From Acidimicrobiaceae bacterium (GTDB lineage Bacteria > Actinomycetota > Acidimicrobiia > Acidimicrobiales > Ilumatobacteraceae): a stretch of DNA of 64,000 bases. Both the position numbers and the translations under genes were made by a program. The notes under the pieces were generated by a model. The model was not told the DNA's origin, ran no database searches, and saw only the letters and a program-made list of their open reading frames with translations. Every line of letters begins with the position of its first letter. Within the stretch, counting starts at the first letter, position 1. Of the stretch, positions 24,861 to 33,723 are shown piece by piece. The stretch is from positions 124,001 to 188,000 of the forward strand of contig JADKGZ010000009.1 of the NCBI GenBank assembly GCA_016722025.1. Reading direction: 5' to 3'.

Positions 24861-24881
24861 GGCCCCGACATTCTTGCGTGT

Positions 24882-26390
24882 TCAGACGGGCGGCAGAAAC
24901 GGTTCGGCAATGGCCGCCAGGTGCTGCAGGGTTGGTGCCCCGCCCAGCACGTACCGATCAGGGCGCACGACCACCGCATCGGCGACGATGCCATCGGGTG
25001 CGACCGCTGCATCCAGCAGTGCGACCAGCTCCGGGTGCTCGTCGGCGCCCAGCACCAACGCGCCGCGCTGCGTCCACCACGCCCCGTCCTCGCCGGCCGC
25101 GCAACGGGTGATCGCCAGCCAACGCGGGCCGACCAGATCGTCCAACCGGCGGCCGGCGAGCGTCGGCTGGTACGACGGCCGACCGCCACCGGCGGTCACC
25201 AGCGAGCCGGTGAGCGGCGCCATCGGCACGCCCTCGCTCGTGTCCTGCACCTCGGCGGCCGACGCACGCGCGGCCAGCATCGCCTCGTCGCGAGCCGCGG
25301 CCTGCGCCGGATCGAGGGTGCAGATGATCCGCCCGAAGTCGACTGCCGCCTGCACGATCGACCTCACCGCGGGCTCGCGCTCCTGCTGGTAGGTGTCGAG
25401 CAACGCTTCGTCGGCACCGCGCAGCACGGCGTGGAGCTTCCAGGCCAGGTTGGCGGCATCGCGCATGCCGCTGCACATGCCCTGGCCCAGGAACGGTGGC
25501 GTCTGGTGCGCGGCGTCGCCGGCGAGCAGCACCCGTCCAGAGCGCCACCGGGTGGTGATCAGTCCGTGAAACGTGTACACGGCGCTGCGCTCGACCGTCG
25601 CTGCGCCGGCGGGCAGCCAGCCGGCGGTGAGCTCGGCGACCGCCTCGGGTGTCTGCATCGCCACGGGGTCCTCGCCGGGCAGCAGCATGAACTCGAACCG
25701 GAAGCGCGGTGCGGGCATCGGTACCAGCGTGTGCGGTCGGGCCGGATCGCAGACCTGCAGTGCGAACTCGGGCAGGCCGGAGTCTGCGTCGTTGATCAGC
25801 ATGTCGACCACCAGCCACGGCTCCTCGAACTCGAGATCGTGCGAGCCGATGCCCAGCGTGCGGCGAGTGAACGATCGCGCGCCGTCGCAACCCACGACGT
25901 AACGAGCAGTGACGATGCTGCCGTCGTCGAGTGTCAGCTGCACTCGGTCTGCGTGCTCGTACATGGCAGCTTCGCTGCTGTCGATCGCTGCGACGCCGCT
26001 GCCCAGAAGCGTGGTGGCGCCCAGCCGGCTCACCGCCTCGCGCAGCTGCCGCTCGAACAACGGTTGGTTGATGAACACCGAAGCCGGCCAACCGAGCGAG
26101 GTGAGGCCCGGCGAGCGCATCGACAGCAGCACCTCGTGGTCGGCGGTGAGGAAGTCCATGCCCGGGTTGGGTCGCATGCCGGCGAGCATCTCGTCGGCAC
26201 AACCCAGCTCCTGCATGATGCGCATGATCTCGTGGTCGACGTGGGCGGCCCTCGGCAACGGGTAGATGTCGACCTCGCGGTCGATCACCAATGTGCGCAC
26301 ACCGCGGCCGGCGAGCAGCCCTGCCAGCGTTGCGCCCACCGGGCCGTACCCGATGATCGCCACATCGCAGTCGACGACGTCGGCAGCCAT
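24882..26390 (-). CDS. FAD-dependent aromatic monooxygenase (MhpA/PheA-like)
   Basis: A 502-residue group A flavoprotein hydroxylase. The FAD-binding GxGxxG is VAIIGYGPVGATLAGLL, the DG motif is VVGCDGARSFTR and the GD motif is LLAGDAAHQTPPFLGQGMCS. The C-terminal thioredoxin-like domain (VRPDRYVLGG) is typical of MhpA-like 3-(3-hydroxyphenyl)propionate hydroxylases. It would ortho-hydroxylate a phenolic acid with NAD(P)H and O2. The dioxygenase and FAH genes directly upstream complete a meta-cleavage route. It starts one base after the dioxygenase stop. Confidence 0.88.
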   Translation of the reverse strand: MAADVVDCDVAIIGYGPVGATLAGLLAGRGVRTLVIDREVDIYPLPRAAHVDHEIMRIMQELGCADEMLAGMRPNPGMDFLTADHEVLLSMRSPGLTSLGWPASVFINQPLFERQLREAVSRLGATTLLGSGVAAIDSSEAAMYEHADRVQLTLDDGSIVTARYVVGCDGARSFTRRTLGIGSHDLEFEEPWLVVDMLINDADSGLPEFALQVCDPARPHTLVPMPAPRFRFEFMLLPGEDPVAMQTPEAVAELTAGWLPAGAATVERSAVYTFHGLITTRWRSGRVLLAGDAAHQTPPFLGQGMCSGMRDAANLAWKLHAVLRGADEALLDTYQQEREPAVRSIVQAAVDFGRIICTLDPAQAAARDEAMLAARASAAEVQDTSEGVPMAPLTGSLVTAGGGRPSYQPTLAGRRLDDLVGPRWLAITRCAAGEDGAWWTQRGALVLGADEHPELVALLDAAVAPDGIVADAVVVRPDRYVLGGAPTLQHLAAIAEPFLPPV

Positions 26391-26391
26391 C

Positions 26392-27315
26392 TCAGCGTGC
26401 CGCCCAGGCTGCTTGCAGCTCGGGGAGATCGTGAGGTGCGATGAACTCCATCGGGATGTCCGGGCCCCAGGAGTTGGCCACGTGCTCCAGCGCGAGCGGC
26501 GTGCGTTGGGCCTCCCACGCGTCGTCGTCGTCGATCACGTCGAGGTCGCTGAACAGCTCCATGAACGCGCCCGACGGGTCGCGCAGGTACCAGTAGAAGT
26601 TCGAGCCGGCGAAGTGCCTGCCGAGGCCCCAGGTCTGGCGGTCGGCGTCGGCGCGCAGCAAGGCGGTGGCAGTGTGGCCCACGTGGTCGACGTCGTCGCA
26701 CTCCCACGAGTAGTGCTGCAGGATGGGCACGGGGCTGTGCACCAAGCCGATGTTGTGATGGTCGGTGCTGCACCGCAGGAACGAGACGATGCCGTCGGCC
26801 TGGTCGCTGACCTTGCACCCGAGCCCGTCGACGAGGAAGCGTTGCGTCGCCGCGATGTCGGGCGTGCCGATCACGAGGTGGCCGAGTCGCCGGGGCGGTC
26901 GCGGGCCCTGGCTGACGGCGCTCGCGCGTTCGTTGCGGCGAACGGTGGCGCCTGGCCGGTTGTCGACCACCGCTGTCGAGCCCGCCTGTGCGAGCGGCTC
27001 GGCGACGGTGACGCGGAACCGAACGTGGCTGATGGGGTCGACAGCAGTCAGGCTGCTGCTGCGGCCTTCGATGGTGACACCGAGGTCAGCGAGCCGGCCG
27101 CCGATGTCGTCGAGGTCGCGCTCGTGCGCGGCGCCGAGCTCCACGCCGAGCAGCTGCCGGTACGGCGCTTCCTCGATGACGACCTGTGTGCCGCCATCGG
27201 GGCTCGTCACCCGGCCGTCGCCATCGGTGGCCAGGCCCACCTCGGCGTAGAAGCCGGCCAGCTCATCGGGTCGCGGCACGCCCACGCGCATCGCCAGCAG
27301 ACGGTGCAGGCTCAT
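26392..27315 (-). CDS. Extradiol ring-cleavage dioxygenase (VOC superfamily)
   Basis: A 307-residue type I extradiol dioxygenase made of two VOC modules. The C-terminal module carries the metal ligands: His in RRLGHLVIGTPD, His in HSPVPILQHYSWEC and Glu in SGAFMELFSD. The N-terminal module is degenerate, as usual. It would cleave a catechol next to the hydroxyls in the meta-pathway. The start at 27315 overlaps the FAH stop (ATGA). The longer frame upstream is antisense shadow. Confidence 0.88.
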   Translation of the reverse strand: MSLHRLLAMRVGVPRPDELAGFYAEVGLATDGDGRVTSPDGGTQVVIEEAPYRQLLGVELGAAHERDLDDIGGRLADLGVTIEGRSSSLTAVDPISHVRFRVTVAEPLAQAGSTAVVDNRPGATVRRNERASAVSQGPRPPRRLGHLVIGTPDIAATQRFLVDGLGCKVSDQADGIVSFLRCSTDHHNIGLVHSPVPILQHYSWECDDVDHVGHTATALLRADADRQTWGLGRHFAGSNFYWYLRDPSGAFMELFSDLDVIDDDDAWEAQRTPLALEHVANSWGPDIPMEFIAPHDLPELQAAWAAR

Positions 27316-28151
27316 GGTGCGACGCACCGGTTGTGCAAGGAGCCGATGATCTCGGCCCCGCTGTCGATCGTCTCGCCCTCTGCGAGGAAGCGACCGCGCG
27401 ACCCTCCGACGCCCGATGGTGTGCCGGTGAAGATGATGTCGCCGGCCGTGAGGGTGCAGATCGCGGAGAGGTACTCGATGATCTCGGGCACGCTGAAGAT
27501 GAGGTCGTCGGTGCGCGCGTCCTGCATGCGTTCGCCGGCCACATCGCACCAGAGCCCCACGTTGTCGGGGTCGGGGAAGGCATCGAGGCTCACCACTGCC
27601 GGGCCGATCGGGCCGAAGGTGTCGAAGCTCTTGCCCATCGAGAACTGCGCCGGCGCGCCGGTCATCTGCACGACCCGGTCGGAGATGTCCTGCCCGAGCG
27701 TGAGCCCGGCCACGTGCGACCATGCCGCGTCGCGACTGATGTGGCGACCACCGGTGCCGATGACCGCGACCAGTTCCACCTCCCAGTCCACGAAGGCGCC
27801 GGAGAGCACGATGTCGTCGGTGGGGCCGACCAGGCACGTGGGGAACTTGGTGAACGTCATCGGCGCCGGCGGGATGGCCATGCCCGACTCCTCGGCGTGC
27901 GACCGGTAGTTGAGCCCGATGGCGAAGACCTTCTCCGGCCGAGGCACGCACGCGCCCAGGCGGGCTTCGGCGATGGCCCCGCCCGGCGTGGCCGAGGCCA
28001 ACGCATCGTGGGCGATGTGCAGCTCGGCGTGGCGAGCGATGGCGACCATCGGGTCGGCCAGCGACTGATCGCCGGTGACGCCGGCGAGGTCGAACCAGTG
28101 GGTGGCATCGAGCAAGGCTGCTCGGCCGTTGATGTGCGCAAGTCTGAACAT
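27312..28151 (-). CDS. Fumarylacetoacetate hydrolase family protein
   Basis: A 279-residue FAH-fold enzyme. Metal-binding and catalytic blocks are present: AIGLNYRSHAEESG, FTKFPTCLVGPTDDIV, FVDWEVELVAVIG and IIFTGTPSGVGG. In meta-cleavage operons such proteins hydrolyse acylpyruvates or hydrate/decarboxylate the ring-opened product, depending on subtype. It is the first gene of the operon FAH-dioxygenase-monooxygenase. The ATG lies only six bases after a possible -10, so the message may be leaderless. Confidence 0.88.
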   Translation of the reverse strand: MFRLAHINGRAALLDATHWFDLAGVTGDQSLADPMVAIARHAELHIAHDALASATPGGAIAEARLGACVPRPEKVFAIGLNYRSHAEESGMAIPPAPMTFTKFPTCLVGPTDDIVLSGAFVDWEVELVAVIGTGGRHISRDAAWSHVAGLTLGQDISDRVVQMTGAPAQFSMGKSFDTFGPIGPAVVSLDAFPDPDNVGLWCDVAGERMQDARTDDLIFSVPEIIEYLSAICTLTAGDIIFTGTPSGVGGSRGRFLAEGETIDSGAEIIGSLHNRCVAP

Positions 28152-28186
28152 GATCGTATGTTTCTATAGATTATTGAAATCGTCAA
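28152..28186 (-). promoter_or_regulatory. Promoter and palindromic operator of the aromatic catabolic operon
   Basis: This short AT-rich island contains the imperfect palindrome tttctatagattattgaaa (28161-28179; 7 of 9 arm positions match), a plausible GntR operator. On the minus strand a TTGACG (28186-28181) is followed after 17 bases by AAACAT, six bases before the FAH ATG, suggesting leaderless transcription. The divergent gntR lies 31 bp from the palindrome. Confidence 0.55.
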
Positions 28187-28209
28187 GCATTTGTGGCAGA
28201 CTCATCGGC

Positions 28210-28884
28210 ATGCCCGCGCCTGCAGGTGTTGCTCTCGAAACTCCACCGACGTTGGCCGAGTGGGTCGACTCGCGGCTTCGCGCTGCCATCCTCAGCGGCG
28301 AGCTGGCAGCAGGCGAGAAGCTGCGCAGCGAGCATCTCGCGGCCGAGTGGGGCGTCTCACCTACGCCGCTGCGCGAGGCGTTCCAGCGCCTGGCCGGCGA
28401 AGGAATGGTGGTCATCGAGCCGCAGCGCGGCGCACGCGTGGCCGCCATCGATGCCACTGAGGCGGCGGAGTACTACGAGCTGCGCCTGTTGCTCGACCCC
28501 AGGGCACTGCGGTCATCGATGGCAGCGCACGCGAGAGGCACCTCGGCGGCGGCGTTCCGCGACTCGGTGCACGCGGCCTACGTGCTGCTCACTGGCCGCC
28601 ATCGCACCGTGCCCGCCTATCTCGATGTGCACCGGGGGTTCCATCTCGCGCTGCTGGCGGGTTGCACCAATCGCCAGTTGTACCGCACGGTCGTGCAACT
28701 GCACGACCACACGCAGCGCTTTCAAGTCAGCGGCGCAGGCGCGCAGCGCCGGGGCGATCCGGCGGCCGAACATGCCGAGCTCTACGACGCCGTGATGGCC
28801 GGTGATGCCCGCCGAGCGGCGGCAACCCTCACCGCTCACCTGCAGGCAACGCTCGACGCAGTGTTGGCGCTGACCCGGGGCTGA
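28210..28884 (+). CDS. GntR-family (FCD-type) transcriptional regulator
   Basis: A 224-residue regulator. The N-terminal winged helix has the GntR signature (LRAAILSGELAAGEKLRSEH, then WGVSPTPLREAFQRLAGEGM), and the C-terminal FCD helical domain shows YYELRLLLDPRAL and a metal/ligand region with HRGFHLALLAGCTNRQL. Divergent from the FAH operon across 58 bp containing a palindrome, it most likely represses that operon until a pathway intermediate binds. Confidence 0.88.
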   Translation: MPAPAGVALETPPTLAEWVDSRLRAAILSGELAAGEKLRSEHLAAEWGVSPTPLREAFQRLAGEGMVVIEPQRGARVAAIDATEAAEYYELRLLLDPRALRSSMAAHARGTSAAAFRDSVHAAYVLLTGRHRTVPAYLDVHRGFHLALLAGCTNRQLYRTVVQLHDHTQRFQVSGAGAQRRGDPAAEHAELYDAVMAGDARRAAATLTAHLQATLDAVLALTRG

Positions 28885-28954
28885 CGGCGTCCGTCGCAGC
28901 TCGCCATCGCCGGCCCCGCGATCGGTGCGGGTGCCGTGCCGGTGCCAGCGCCTG

Positions 28955-29591
28955 TCAGCCGCCGAGCATGTCGTCGTACATGCCCTTCAACCAGGCTGTC
29001 ACAGCCGGTGGTGCACTGCGGGTGGCCGGCGTCGAACGGAGGTGCCGGGTCGTACTCCATGTCGAGTTGGGCTGCCTGCGCGCACTCCGTGCCCATGATG
29101 CGCTCAACGAGGACGAGGCTCATGTCGATGCCTGCCGAAACCCCGGCCGACGTGATGACCTTTCCGTGCTCGACGACGCGGGCATCGGTGGGGATGGCGC
29201 CGTAGTCGGCCAGCTCCGCATGGCTGTACCAGTGAGTGGTGGCGGGTAGGTCGCGCAGTGCGCCTGCCGCCCCCAGCAGCAAGGCGCCGGTGCACACCGA
29301 TGTCGTCCACTGCGTGTTGGGGTGCATCTCGCGGATCCAGTCGACCAGCACATGCCCTCGGCGGGCCATGCCGATGGCCGCGACTCCGCCCGGCACCACG
29401 AGCACGTCGACATGAGCGAGCTCGTCGATGCTCATCTGGGCCTCCATCGTGAAGCTGCCGCCGTTGCTCACCGGCCCAGCCTTCTCGGCGACGAACGCGA
29501 ACTCGTACCCGGGGATGCCGGCGAGCGCGTGATAGGGGCCGATCGCATCGAGGGCGGTGAAGCCTGGGTAGAGCAGCATCGCTGTGCGCAT
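28955..29591 (-). CDS. DJ-1/PfpI family protein (frameshifted near 29,000)
   Basis: About 210 residues. The nucleophile elbow is TTSVCTGALLLGAAG with Cys100, and the strand AMLLYPGFTALDAIGPYH and EKAGPV segment are typical of ThiJ/PfpI and isonitrile-hydratase-like proteins. After PPFDAGHPQ the open frame runs on as arginine-rich shadow and overlaps gntR; shifting one base gives the sensible tail AVTAWLKGMYDDMLGG and a stop at 28955. I therefore place an indel near 29,000. No AraC-type DNA-binding domain follows. Function unknown; possibly a glyoxalase-like or hydratase activity. Confidence 0.75.
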
Positions 29592-29644
29592 GCCCACATG
29601 TCGCCGGTCGGCAGCATTGAGTTCCCGCAACCGAAAACGAAAGT

Positions 29645-29688
29645 GCCGGCCCCCCTCCCGAGGTGTGTTCGTGAGGAGGAAGGCCGGC
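29645..29688 (-). terminator. Hairpin downstream of the transglutaminase operon
   Basis: Arms of 14 bases (gccggccccccTcc and ggaggaaggccggc) pair with two mismatches around a 16-base loop. The hairpin lies in the 261-bp gap between the end of the TgpA-like gene and the DJ-1 gene start. Nothing else is seen in that gap. Confidence 0.45.
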
Positions 29689-29852
29689 TGCGAGCGGCTG
29701 CAACTGGGAACCGGTCAGGATCTGTTGCCGTCGCTGCGTTGCATGTGTGGTCGATGGGTAGCCCCGTTCAGTTCCCGCGATTTCGAACTTTCTCGTCGAT
29801 CAGCGACGTGCTCGAGGATCAGATGCCTCGCTCGTCGTCGCAGGGTGCGGGT

Positions 29853-31814
29853 TCAGGCGGATCGCTCCAGCTCGGAGATGGCATCGAGCGCGCGGTGATA
29901 CGAGGTGTCGTCGTCCGCCCACTCCGCTGCGAACGCGGATGCGTCGAGAGTCGCCGCCAGCTCCTGAGCGGCTCGCTGGTCGAAGACGTCGGCCAGTCGT
30001 GCGTTGGGCGCGTGCAGTGGAGCACCACGCTGCAGTGCGGCGCTCACGAAGCGATCCTGCAGCACACCCCAGCGACCTCGTCGCCGGCGCCGCCACCAGC
30101 CGACCACGAGCTTGCCGACGACCGTGATGGCGGCGACCAGGAGCAACGATGTCAGCACCACCGCGATGTGGTCGCCGATGAGGCCGGCGACCGCCTTCGC
30201 CAAGTCGCCTCCGATGGTGGTACGAGTGGCCTCGCCGGCAAGCGGCACTGCAGCTGTTGGATCGAAGGCGATCCAGCCGAAGTTGGGAAACCGCACTTCC
30301 ACCCAAGCGTGAGCGTCGCTGGCGCGGCTGATCCACACACCCGCCACCTCGTCGCGTTCGCTCGGCACGTACCCGGTGGCGATGCGAGCGGGTATGCCGA
30401 GGCTGCGCAGCAGCATCGCGGTTGCGCTGGCGATCTGCTCGCAGAAGCCCTGCTGTGACTCGAACAGGAAGTGATCGACCGCATCGACGTCGCTCGGCGG
30501 CACGGGCGCTTCGAGGTTGTACGTCACGTGGGTGCGCAGCCATGCCTGGATCGCAAGGATCACGTCGTACGTGGATGACGCTCCACCCGCGAGCTCCTCG
30601 GCCAGAGCCCTCGTTCGGTCGGTGGTGGAGGCGGGCGTGTAGACGAACTCGATCGGAGACGCCAGCTGCGAGATGTCGCCTTCGGCGCGCAGGCCGTCGG
30701 CGGTGGCGCCCGACCGTTGCGAGACGACGGTGTAGGCGCTGCCGGCGGGAATCACCACCTGTGCGCGAAGCGCCCCGTCGGGCCGCGCCCACATCGGTGC
30801 TGCCAGCAGCACTCGATCGGCGCGACTGGCAGCGAACACGATGTTGGGAAGGTCCACCTCCGCGTAGAAGGTCTGGATGAACTGGTCGTCACCTTTCGTG
30901 CTCACATCGCCGGGGGCCAACCGGACGTCGTGGTCAGGGCCTTCGGTGAGTTCGCCGGTCGCCTCGTCAACTCGCCACACGCGCCCGTCGAACTGGGTGA
31001 ACGTCTGTCCGCGCCAGAAGTCGGCATACGGCGCCCGAACCCGCAACACCACTTCGTCGCCCAACGCACCCCGCAACGAGGTGTCCATGGTCGGGCTGAA
31101 ACCTGGGTAGCCGCCAGCGCCCGCACCAGATCGCGAGCCTCCGGGGGCGGCGCCGCCGAGCAGCGGTGAGCCGTCGGCGGCCACCAGTTCGCCATCACTG
31201 GGTGTCGGGCGGTACTCCTGCAGCCAGCTCGGCAGCGTCAGTTGCGCGGGGCCTTCCGGCACGCGCACCACGGCCAGTACAGCCAGCACCGCGCTGGCAG
31301 CGCCGACGACGGCCACGGCGCGAGTGACGACGAGCCGTCGGTTGGTGCGCCCGCTGCGCCCGGTCGCAGCGGGCGGCCGGCGATCGATGTGCGCAACGGC
31401 ATGCGAGCCGATCGTGAGGCCCGCAAGCGAGACGGCCAGCCACACCACCAGCCGCTCGTCGACGCGAATGCCGGCCGCGTACGCGGTCAGCATCGCCGAG
31501 CACGCCAGCGACACCCGGGCCGATCGGCGGTCGGTGCACTCGAAACCCTGCATCACCACCAGTGCCACCAGTGTCTGCGGCAGGAGGAACCGCAAGGAGG
31601 TGGCGATGCTGTCGACGGCGCTGAGATCGACGAGTGAGAGTGCCACTGCCACGCCGGTGAGGAGCCCGAGCGCTTGACGGAGCAGTCGCTGGTGGTGGGG
31701 GCCGCGCATGGAGAAGTACGCACCGGCGGCGACCGCCGCCAGCACCACCGCGATCTGGATCAGGCCGTACCCCAGCGGCTCCAGCAGCATCACCGGGGGA
31801 GCGGCGGCTGCCAC
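29853..31814 (-). CDS. TgpA-like transmembrane transglutaminase
   Basis: About 653 residues. Five to six N-terminal membrane helices (for example IQIAVVLAAVAAGAYF and LFVWLAVSLAG-like stretches) are followed by an extracytosolic transglutaminase core: Cys in QQGFCEQIASATAMLLRSLG, His in DAHAWVEVRFPNFG and Asp in IAFDPTAAVP. A last membrane helix and a cytoplasmic DUF4129-like tail complete the TgpA layout. The start is uncertain: GTG 31814 or ATG 31790; the frame is open further upstream into the DUF58 gene. In MoxR-DUF58-TgpA clusters the proteins are thought to work together in envelope functions. Confidence 0.82.
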   Translation of the reverse strand: MAAAAPPVMLLEPLGYGLIQIAVVLAAVAAGAYFSMRGPHHQRLLRQALGLLTGVAVALSLVDLSAVDSIATSLRFLLPQTLVALVVMQGFECTDRRSARVSLACSAMLTAYAAGIRVDERLVVWLAVSLAGLTIGSHAVAHIDRRPPAATGRSGRTNRRLVVTRAVAVVGAASAVLAVLAVVRVPEGPAQLTLPSWLQEYRPTPSDGELVAADGSPLLGGAAPGGSRSGAGAGGYPGFSPTMDTSLRGALGDEVVLRVRAPYADFWRGQTFTQFDGRVWRVDEATGELTEGPDHDVRLAPGDVSTKGDDQFIQTFYAEVDLPNIVFAASRADRVLLAAPMWARPDGALRAQVVIPAGSAYTVVSQRSGATADGLRAEGDISQLASPIEFVYTPASTTDRTRALAEELAGGASSTYDVILAIQAWLRTHVTYNLEAPVPPSDVDAVDHFLFESQQGFCEQIASATAMLLRSLGIPARIATGYVPSERDEVAGVWISRASDAHAWVEVRFPNFGWIAFDPTAAVPLAGEATRTTIGGDLAKAVAGLIGDHIAVVLTSLLLVAAITVVGKLVVGWWRRRRRGRWGVLQDRFVSAALQRGAPLHAPNARLADVFDQRAAQELAATLDASAFAAEWADDDTSYHRALDAISELERSA

Positions 31815-31857
31815 CGCGACTGCCCAGCGCGCACCGCTCGTCAGCGAGCTCTCGGGC

Positions 31858-32691
31858 TCAGGCGAGGGGATCGCGAGCGGTCGCTGCCAGAACGGCGTGT
31901 GCGGTCGGCTGCCGCCGGGTCCTTCGCCTGCCTCGAAGGCGGCACACCAGCGCAGCACTGCGGCTCGGTCGCGCAGCGCCGTCGGCTCGTGCGCGTCCAC
32001 CTGCACGGCAACCCGAGCGGACCCAGCGCTCCTCCAAGTCGTGCAGTCGTTGACGCACCACGAACTCACCGGTGCGCAGCGTTGCGGGCCAGTGCACTGC
32101 GGTCAACTCGTCGCCCTCGCGCCAGCTACGAACTCCGTCCACTTCGTCGCGGCCGGTGGCGCGGCTGGTCACGCAGTTGTCACCGCGGTGACCGGCCGGT
32201 CGTTGGTGCGGTGCCGGTTCGAGGGCAGCCGTGGGGGCGACGAAGAGCGGTTCGATACCGATCGTCGAGCGCCGTCGCCACCAGACGATGCCCAGCGTTC
32301 CTGCGCTGGAGAGCCGCACCTGCACCGATGTGTGCACCCCTCGGCCGGGTGCGCTGCCAGACAGCAGCGTCGAGCCCGGCGCCACCCACCCGCGTGCCAC
32401 GACAGCCTCTGCAATCCTCAGCTCGGCGTGCGCCCGGCGCGTCCCGTTCGCGTGCACGTGCCACGTCAGGGTGCTCTCCGCGTCGGCAAGGTCTGCCGTC
32501 GTCACGGCGTCCACCGAGATGTGGCGGATGGCGGTCCAGCCACTCAGCAGGCTGGCGACGAAGGCAACCAGGCCGACGGCGATCAGGATGACCACCGCCG
32601 ACGCGCCCGTCAGGAGTGCGATGGCGCACGCGATCAGCCATGCGACCCCCAGCGCCGAGGCACCATGGGCGACGCCGACCGGGCGGTTCAA
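31858..32691 (-). CDS. DUF58 protein (probable frameshift near 32,030; 3' end uncertain)
   Basis: Two membrane helices (GVAWLIACAIALLTG and VVILIAVGLVAFVASLL) are followed by the DUF58 signature GVRSWREGDELTAVHWPATL and the block EFVVRQRLHDLEERWV. The TTG start at 32691 overlaps the MoxR stop (TTGA). After about 32,035 this frame becomes arginine-rich, while the frame of the transglutaminase (AVQVDAHEPTALRDRAAVL) shows normal codon bias, so an indel is likely. Read that way, no stop separates DUF58 from the transglutaminase, so either another error exists or the two are fused. DUF58 proteins usually accompany MoxR ATPases. Confidence 0.65.
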   Translation of the reverse strand: MNRPVGVAHGASALGVAWLIACAIALLTGASAVVILIAVGLVAFVASLLSGWTAIRHISVDAVTTADLADAESTLTWHVHANGTRRAHAELRIAEAVVARGWVAPGSTLLSGSAPGRGVHTSVQVRLSSAGTLGIVWWRRRSTIGIEPLFVAPTAALEPAPHQRPAGHRGDNCVTSRATGRDEVDGVRSWREGDELTAVHWPATLRTGEFVVRQRLHDLEERWVRSGCRAGGRARADGAARPSRSAALVCRLRGRRRTRRQPTAHAVLAATARDPLA

Positions 32692-33663
32692 CGCCTCGGC
32701 GCCTGCACGGCCGCGATGCACTCTGCCACGACATCGGCGGCGTGTGCTCGCTCGCTGCCGGCCATGACCAGGCGGTGCGGCAACGCGCTGAGCGCGGCGC
32801 GCGCGATGTCGTGCGGTGCCACGTAGTCGCGGCCTGCCATGAAGCTGAAGGCCTTGGCCAGCGACACCAGCGCCACGCCGCCGCGTGGAGGCGCCCAGGC
32901 GCACCCGCTGGTGCGACCGGGTGCCATGCAGGATGGCGACTGCGTACATCGCGACGGCGTCGGCCAGGTGGACGCGCTGTACTGCGCAGCGGCTCGTCTC
33001 CAGATCACCCAACGTCGCCACGCGCACGACGCTGCCGAGCTGGCCGCGACCGCGACGCCCGGTGAGCACTTCCACTTCCTCGTCCGTGCTGGCCCTGCCG
33101 AGACTGATGGCGGTCATGAAGCGATCGGTCACGCCCTCGGCGAGCGGGTAGGTGCCGGCCATCTCCACCGGGTTCTGAGTGGCGATGACCACGAACGGTG
33201 CGGGCACGGCATGGGTGGTGCCGTCGACCGTCACGCAGCCCTCCTCCATCACCTCCAACAGCGCCGACTGCGTGCGTGGGTTGGCGCGGTTGAGCTCATC
33301 GAAGAGCACGACGTTGGCGAACACCGGTCCGGGGCGGAAGTGCAGGCCGAACCCGTCGGCATTGGGTGCCAGCGAGCCCACCACGTCGGCGGGCAACAGA
33401 TCCGCAGTGCCCTGCACGCGGGCGAACGTGCCGCCGAGGGTGGCCGCCAAGGTCTGTGCGAGCAGGGTCTTGCCCACGCCGGGGATGTCCTCCGCCAGCA
33501 GATGGCCGCCTGCCAGCACACATGCCGTGGCCACCTCGATCTGCTCCTTGCGGCCGGCGAACACCGAACCGATGCTGTCGACCATCGCGGCCGCCAACGC
33601 AGGTGGCGCCGATGGCGCGGAGGAACGATCGGAGGCCAGTGTGGAAGTCATCTGCAGGTTCAT
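32688..33663 (-). CDS. MoxR-family AAA+ ATPase (frameshifted near 32,890)
   Basis: About 325 residues. Walker A is EDIPGVGKTLLAQTLA, Walker B VLFDELNRANPRTQSALLEV and sensor 1 VIATQNPVEMAGTYPL. Near 32,885-32,895 one base is missing: VRLGAS must continue as PRGGVALVSLAKAF in another frame to complete the lid domain, ending VQAPRR. MoxR proteins act as chaperone-like ATPases for partner proteins, often with VWA or DUF58 proteins; the DUF58 and transglutaminase genes downstream fit that. The start at 33663 has no clear ribosome site; 33651 is an alternative. Confidence 0.85.
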
Positions 33664-33723
33664 CGGTCGATCGCGGCGCGTTCTCAAGCGCTTCCGTGAG
33701 CCCCTGGTAGTAGGTTCGGGCGC

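Noticed and set aside
24540..26444. A 634-codon plus-strand frame opposite the monooxygenase
   Set aside because: Antisense shadow; no motifs, while the minus strand encodes an unmistakable flavoprotein.
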